Positions 32,564 to 34,860 of a stretch of 34,860 nucleotides of DNA are shown here, one piece after another (positions within the stretch are counted from its first letter, which is position 1; each line of letters starts with the position of its first letter). The translations under genes and the position numbers were made by a program. The notes beneath the pieces are model-generated. The model saw nothing but the letters and a program-made list of their open reading frames with translations. It made no database searches and had not been told where the DNA came from. Source of the DNA: Antarctobacter heliothermus. GTDB taxonomy: Bacteria; Pseudomonadota; Alphaproteobacteria; Rhodobacterales; Rhodobacteraceae. The stretch covers positions 1 to 34,860 of the forward strand of contig NZ_FZON01000051.1 of NCBI RefSeq assembly GCF_900188425.1, read 5' to 3'.

Positions 32564-33131
32564 TGACCGAAGAGACGATGCGCGTTGCGGCCTCCTCGAA
32601 GCTGACGCGCCACGCCATGGCCATGCCGCGCAGTTGTTCGTAGGCCTCATCCTCGGTCTTGCCCCGCGCGGCGAGCAGCGCCACCGCCTGAACAACAGTT
32701 TGTCTTTGCCCGAGGCGACGGCGCAGGCTGTCGATTTCACCCGCCAGGCCGATCCGTGCGTCAAAGGTCGCCCGCGCGATCAGCAGCGCGGAATAGACAC
32801 CGTTGTCTCCTACGGGTTTCAGGATCTGCGCATCAGCGCCAAAATTCATCAGCCACTCGATCCGGCCAGGCGCCTCCGATCCGATGAGCGCTATGGTTGG
32901 CAGCGGCGCCTCACCCAGCTCCCAAGGGAACTGATCGTCGTGGGCGCTGTCGACGTCAATGAACAAGTAGTCGGCAGCCCGGGTCGCGGCGGGAAGCTCC
33001 GGCCAGTGACATTCGGCTTGCAGCCCCACGGCCTGCAACTGGCGCGTCAGTGCCGTCACCGTGACGTGGGGACGATGCAGGATCACCGCGCGCGCACCGC
33101 CAAGATCAGGAATGCTGAGGCGGCGTTTCAT
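32517..33131 (-). CDS. amiR: AmiR-like ANTAR-domain antiterminator
   Basis: 204 residues. The N-terminal part is a receiver-like fold (AVILHRPHVTVTALTRQLQ, DYLFIDVDSAHDD, PTIALIGSEAPGRIEWLMNFGADAQILKPV), followed by a coiled-coil linker (AGEIDSLRRRLGQRQ). The C-terminal ANTAR three-helix domain is QTVVQAVALLAARGKTEDEAYEQLRGMAMAWRVSFEEAATRIV. In Pseudomonas, AmiR is held inactive by AmiC and, once released, binds leader RNA and prevents termination upstream of the amidase genes. The gene overlaps amiC (ATGA) and precedes the transporter genes. Its target is probably the operon's own leader upstream of amiC. Confidence 0.87.
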   Translation of the reverse strand: MKRRLSIPDLGGARAVILHRPHVTVTALTRQLQAVGLQAECHWPELPAATRAADYLFIDVDSAHDDQFPWELGEAPLPTIALIGSEAPGRIEWLMNFGADAQILKPVGDNGVYSALLIARATFDARIGLAGEIDSLRRRLGQRQTVVQAVALLAARGKTEDEAYEQLRGMAMAWRVSFEEAATRIVSSVNGPRDTRTTGGGDLG

Positions 33132-34231
33132 GTGACCGCCTTTATCATCGGCCGGACCTGAATTGTGTGGGTCTGCGTCAGGTACGGGTCTCCCTCGATG
33201 GGCGCATAGGTCCGCAGCGGTACAAAAACGCCGTCTCGCACCTGAGCGATGGCCACCGGCAGGGTGAGGTGATGGGTTCGGGCGCTGATCCCCACGGCTT
33301 CGGAACCCGGCAAGGCCAGCAATTCCGGCAGGGACAAGGACTCTGCGTCAGGGGTGCCCGCCAGCAGTTGTGCCAGCATCATGACCGACGCATGCGCTGC
33401 CGCCTCAAAGGACGACCCGAAATCCTCTCTGCCACCGTTGCCGGGCAGCGCCGGTGACAGACCCCGAAACCACGGCCCGGCAGAGATAACCCCCTCGGCC
33501 GAGGCACCGATCACGGGCAATTCCGCCTCTGTCATGTTACACGACAATACCGGGCAACGGCGTCCGGCAAATGCGGGATCACGCGCCCGCAGCGCGGCCA
33601 TGGCGTCCAGAAAGGCGTATTGCGACGGCCCGATCAACTGGTTCAGCACGAAGTCAGGCTTCAACGCTTCGATCTCGTCCACCAATCGCGCGATATCTGT
33701 GGAACCGATGGGCACATAGCGTTCTCCCAGCACGTCGCCACCCGTACGCGCGCTGAGTTCCCGCGCAATGCGGTTCATTTCCCAACCCCAAATGTAATTC
33801 GATCCCGTGAGATAGACCTGCTTGCCATACGCGGCAAAGCAATGGTCCAACAGCGGGAGCAGGTGCTGGTTGGGGCAAGCATGGGCATACACCACGCGGT
33901 CTGACGCCTCGAACCCCTCGTAGGGCGTAGGATACCACAGAACCCCGCCCATGCGCTCAAGACTGGGAATGACTTCTTTGCGGCTCCACGACGTGGTGCA
34001 CCCGATCACATGGCGCGCGGCGCTGGATTTCAGGATCTCTTCGCAAAAGGGCGCATAGGCATCGATGTCTCCGCCCGGATCCCGCTCCACCGCGCTGAAG
34101 GCCAGATCCAGCGTCGGGTCGGCATTCACCTGAGCGATGGCTTTCAGCGCCCCTGCACGGCTGGCGCGGCCCATGAGTTTGTAGGGACCGGTGGTCGAGA
34201 AGAGTAGTCCAAGATCGATGGTGCGGGTCAC
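33128..34231 (-). CDS. amiC: AmiC-like amide sensor / periplasmic-binding-protein-fold negative regulator
   Basis: 367 residues from the GTG at 34231, close to the 385 of Pseudomonas AmiC. There is no signal peptide, so it should be cytoplasmic, unlike transporter binding proteins of the same fold. The start TIDLGLLFSTTGPYKLMGRASRAGALKAIAQVNAD, then CTTSWSRKEVIPSLERMGGVLWYPTPYEGFEASDRVVYAHACPNQHLLPLLDH and KQVYLTGSNYIWGWEMNRIAREL are typical of AmiC and the related UrtA family. The GTG is chosen for the CTGGAG ribosome-binding site; another GTG lies 13 codons upstream. A urea or short-chain amide ligand is likely but not proved. UrtA-type transport is excluded by the missing signal peptide and the amiR neighbour. 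Confidence 0.87.
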   Translation of the reverse strand: MTRTIDLGLLFSTTGPYKLMGRASRAGALKAIAQVNADPTLDLAFSAVERDPGGDIDAYAPFCEEILKSSAARHVIGCTTSWSRKEVIPSLERMGGVLWYPTPYEGFEASDRVVYAHACPNQHLLPLLDHCFAAYGKQVYLTGSNYIWGWEMNRIARELSARTGGDVLGERYVPIGSTDIARLVDEIEALKPDFVLNQLIGPSQYAFLDAMAALRARDPAFAGRRCPVLSCNMTEAELPVIGASAEGVISAGPWFRGLSPALPGNGGREDFGSSFEAAAHASVMMLAQLLAGTPDAESLSLPELLALPGSEAVGISARTHHLTLPVAIAQVRDGVFVPLRTYAPIEGDPYLTQTHTIQVRPMIKAVT

Positions 34232-34248
34232 GCGATACTCCAGAAACG

Positions 34249-34308
34249 AAAAGCGCCCCGCACCCAGCACCCGTCACGAGGACGAGCAAAGGGATACGAG
34301 GCGCTTTT
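34249..34308 (-). promoter_or_regulatory. amiC leader hairpin, candidate attenuator for AmiR
   Basis: In the minus-strand RNA, AAAAGCGCC (34308-34300, read 5'-3') can pair with GGCGCTTTT (34257-34249) across 42 nt. The second arm is followed by CGTTTCT and then the amiC ribosome-binding site. A GC stem running into TTTTCGTTT resembles an intrinsic terminator that an ANTAR protein could prevent. I could not find a clean pair of the six-base loops that ANTAR proteins bind. A perfect -35 (TTGACA, 34355-34350) lies upstream but its -10 is weak (CACCTT, 34332-34327). Confidence 0.5.
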
Positions 34309-34386
34309 GCCGACTATGTTGTAGCCAAGGTGACCCAAGCAACCCGACTTGTCAAAACATTCACCGCTTCGCCCATCGGCCCCAAA

Positions 34387-34406
34387 AGGCAACGCCTGTT
34401 TTTTTT
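34387..34406. terminator. small intrinsic-terminator-like hairpin with T8
   Basis: AGGC-AAC-GCCT (34387-34397) is followed by GTTTTTTTT on the plus strand and preceded by three further A residues. The stem is short. On the minus strand the hairpin ends in TTTTGG. No intact gene points into it from the left on the plus strand. It may insulate the amiC promoter from transcription in either direction. Confidence 0.4.
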
Positions 34407-34559
34407 GCGTTGATCGTTGATTGGCAGGGGCATGACGCGGTGATCTGCCCTTCCACCGACCAGCGGTTCGCTTTTCGGGCTTGGGGGCAAAGGGGCGCTT
34501 CAGTTGAAGTCAAGATTTGGGCGAGTATCTGGGCAAGGCCGTTTGCGGTTTCTTTTGTC

Positions 34560-34727
34560 GCCACACAGCAAGAGCCATCGCGGTTCGCTGACGCCTCCTG
34601 CGACATCGGCGACTGGATCAAACTCCATAACCCCAAGCGGCCCCACGTCGCTCGTAACGGACAGCCGCCGGCCGTGGTCTGCTTTTACCAGATCGAAACC
34701 AATCAGCAGGGCCGGAGAGCAGCCTAA
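34560..34727 (+). pseudogene. IS3-type transposase (OrfB) C-terminal remnant
   Basis: The plus-strand frame reads SRFADASCDIGDWIKLHNPKRPHVARNGQPPAVVCFYQIETNQQGRRAA and then a stop at 34725-34727. IS3-family OrfB proteins end with a pattern of the form IGxWxxFYNxxRPHxALxGxTPAxxYxx, here IGDWIKLHNPKRPHVARNGQPPAVVCFY, often followed by a QQ..RVA tail. The N-terminal and catalytic parts (DDE core) are missing to the left, where the frame stays open but shows no integrase motif. It is a fragment, so inactive. Confidence 0.6.
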
Positions 34728-34860
34728 ATCATCCCGGAAAATGTCCGGCCAATGGGGCGAATCTCAAGTATCCGTCCGTTGTGACCGCTCTGACGGTGAG
34801 CCTCTGCTGTCGATAATGTCCATGATCGATAATGGACATCTTGAGGCACTCCATGACGGG
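34728..34860. repeat. short direct and inverted repeats at the right edge
   Basis: No gene is recognised. TCGATAATG occurs twice (34810-34818 and 34826-34834), and ATGTCCAT (34816-34823) is inverted as ATGGACAT (34832-34839) around GATCGATA. The cluster may be an operator or a mobile-element end, and lies close to the IS3 remnant. Confidence 0.5.

Noticed and set aside
34191-34560. N-terminal extension of the IS3 OrfB remnant on the plus strand
   Set aside because: The frame is open, but the DDE catalytic motifs of IS3 OrfB are not visible and part of it is antisense to amiC, so only the C-terminal similarity is kept.

Overview
This is a high-GC window from an alphaproteobacterium, most likely a member of the Rhodobacterales (Roseobacter-like). 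That placement is inferred from the tightly packed catabolic operons, the many solute-binding-protein transporters (sugar ABC, peptide-type ABC, tripartite tricarboxylate), the rhizobial-type rhamnose gene order with a fused aldolase/dehydrogenase, and the codon composition. No rRNA, tRNA, CRISPR array, phage gene or replication origin is visible.

Layout. (1) Positions 1-531: the 5' part of an IS66-type tnpA on the minus strand, followed by a gene-free stretch rich in inverted repeats. (2) 532-11199: a complete L-rhamnose locus. The minus-strand operon encodes a DeoR repressor, an ABC importer (binding protein, ATPase, two permeases), a mutarotase and a kinase. Facing away from it are a bifunctional rhamnulose-1-phosphate aldolase/dehydrogenase and the isomerase. 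The divergent promoter region carries a large inverted repeat that is the obvious repressor operator. (3) 11218-15072: a partial homoprotocatechuate (3,4-dihydroxyphenylacetate) meta-cleavage operon, hpaF-hpaE-HD protein-hpaD, with the MarR-type regulator hpaR divergent. An HD-domain, (p)ppGpp-hydrolase-like gene sits inside it. (4) 15069-23153: a catabolic island of unknown substrate. One arm carries tctC-tctB-tctA, an aldehyde dehydrogenase and a Tm-1-like (UPF0261) protein. The divergent arm carries an IclR regulator and a class III aminotransferase. (5) 23154-26281: a decayed accessory stretch with an IS5-family remnant, a sulfotransferase whose 3' end is cut by that IS, and an oxidoreductase pseudogene. 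(6) 26282-34231: a seven-gene minus-strand operon, amiC-amiR-dppC-dppB-dppA-fmdA-fused ATPase. It joins an amide sensor and ANTAR antiterminator to a peptide-type ABC importer and an acetamidase/formamidase. Its leader has a terminator/antiterminator-like hairpin. (7) 34232-34860: the leader and promoter region, an IS3-type transposase remnant and a short repeat cluster.

How the genes work together. Each block imports a substrate, converts it, and carries its own regulator: rhamnose through ABC import, mutarotation, isomerisation, phosphorylation and aldol cleavage; homoprotocatechuate through ring cleavage, dehydrogenation and isomerisation; an unidentified amine or carboxylate through transamination and aldehyde oxidation; and an amide or small amidated compound through sensing, import and hydrolysis. 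The least familiar parts are the amiC/amiR transporter-formamidase operon and the Tm-1-like/TTT/aminotransferase island. Insertion-sequence debris marks the edges and the accessory stretch at 23-26 kb.
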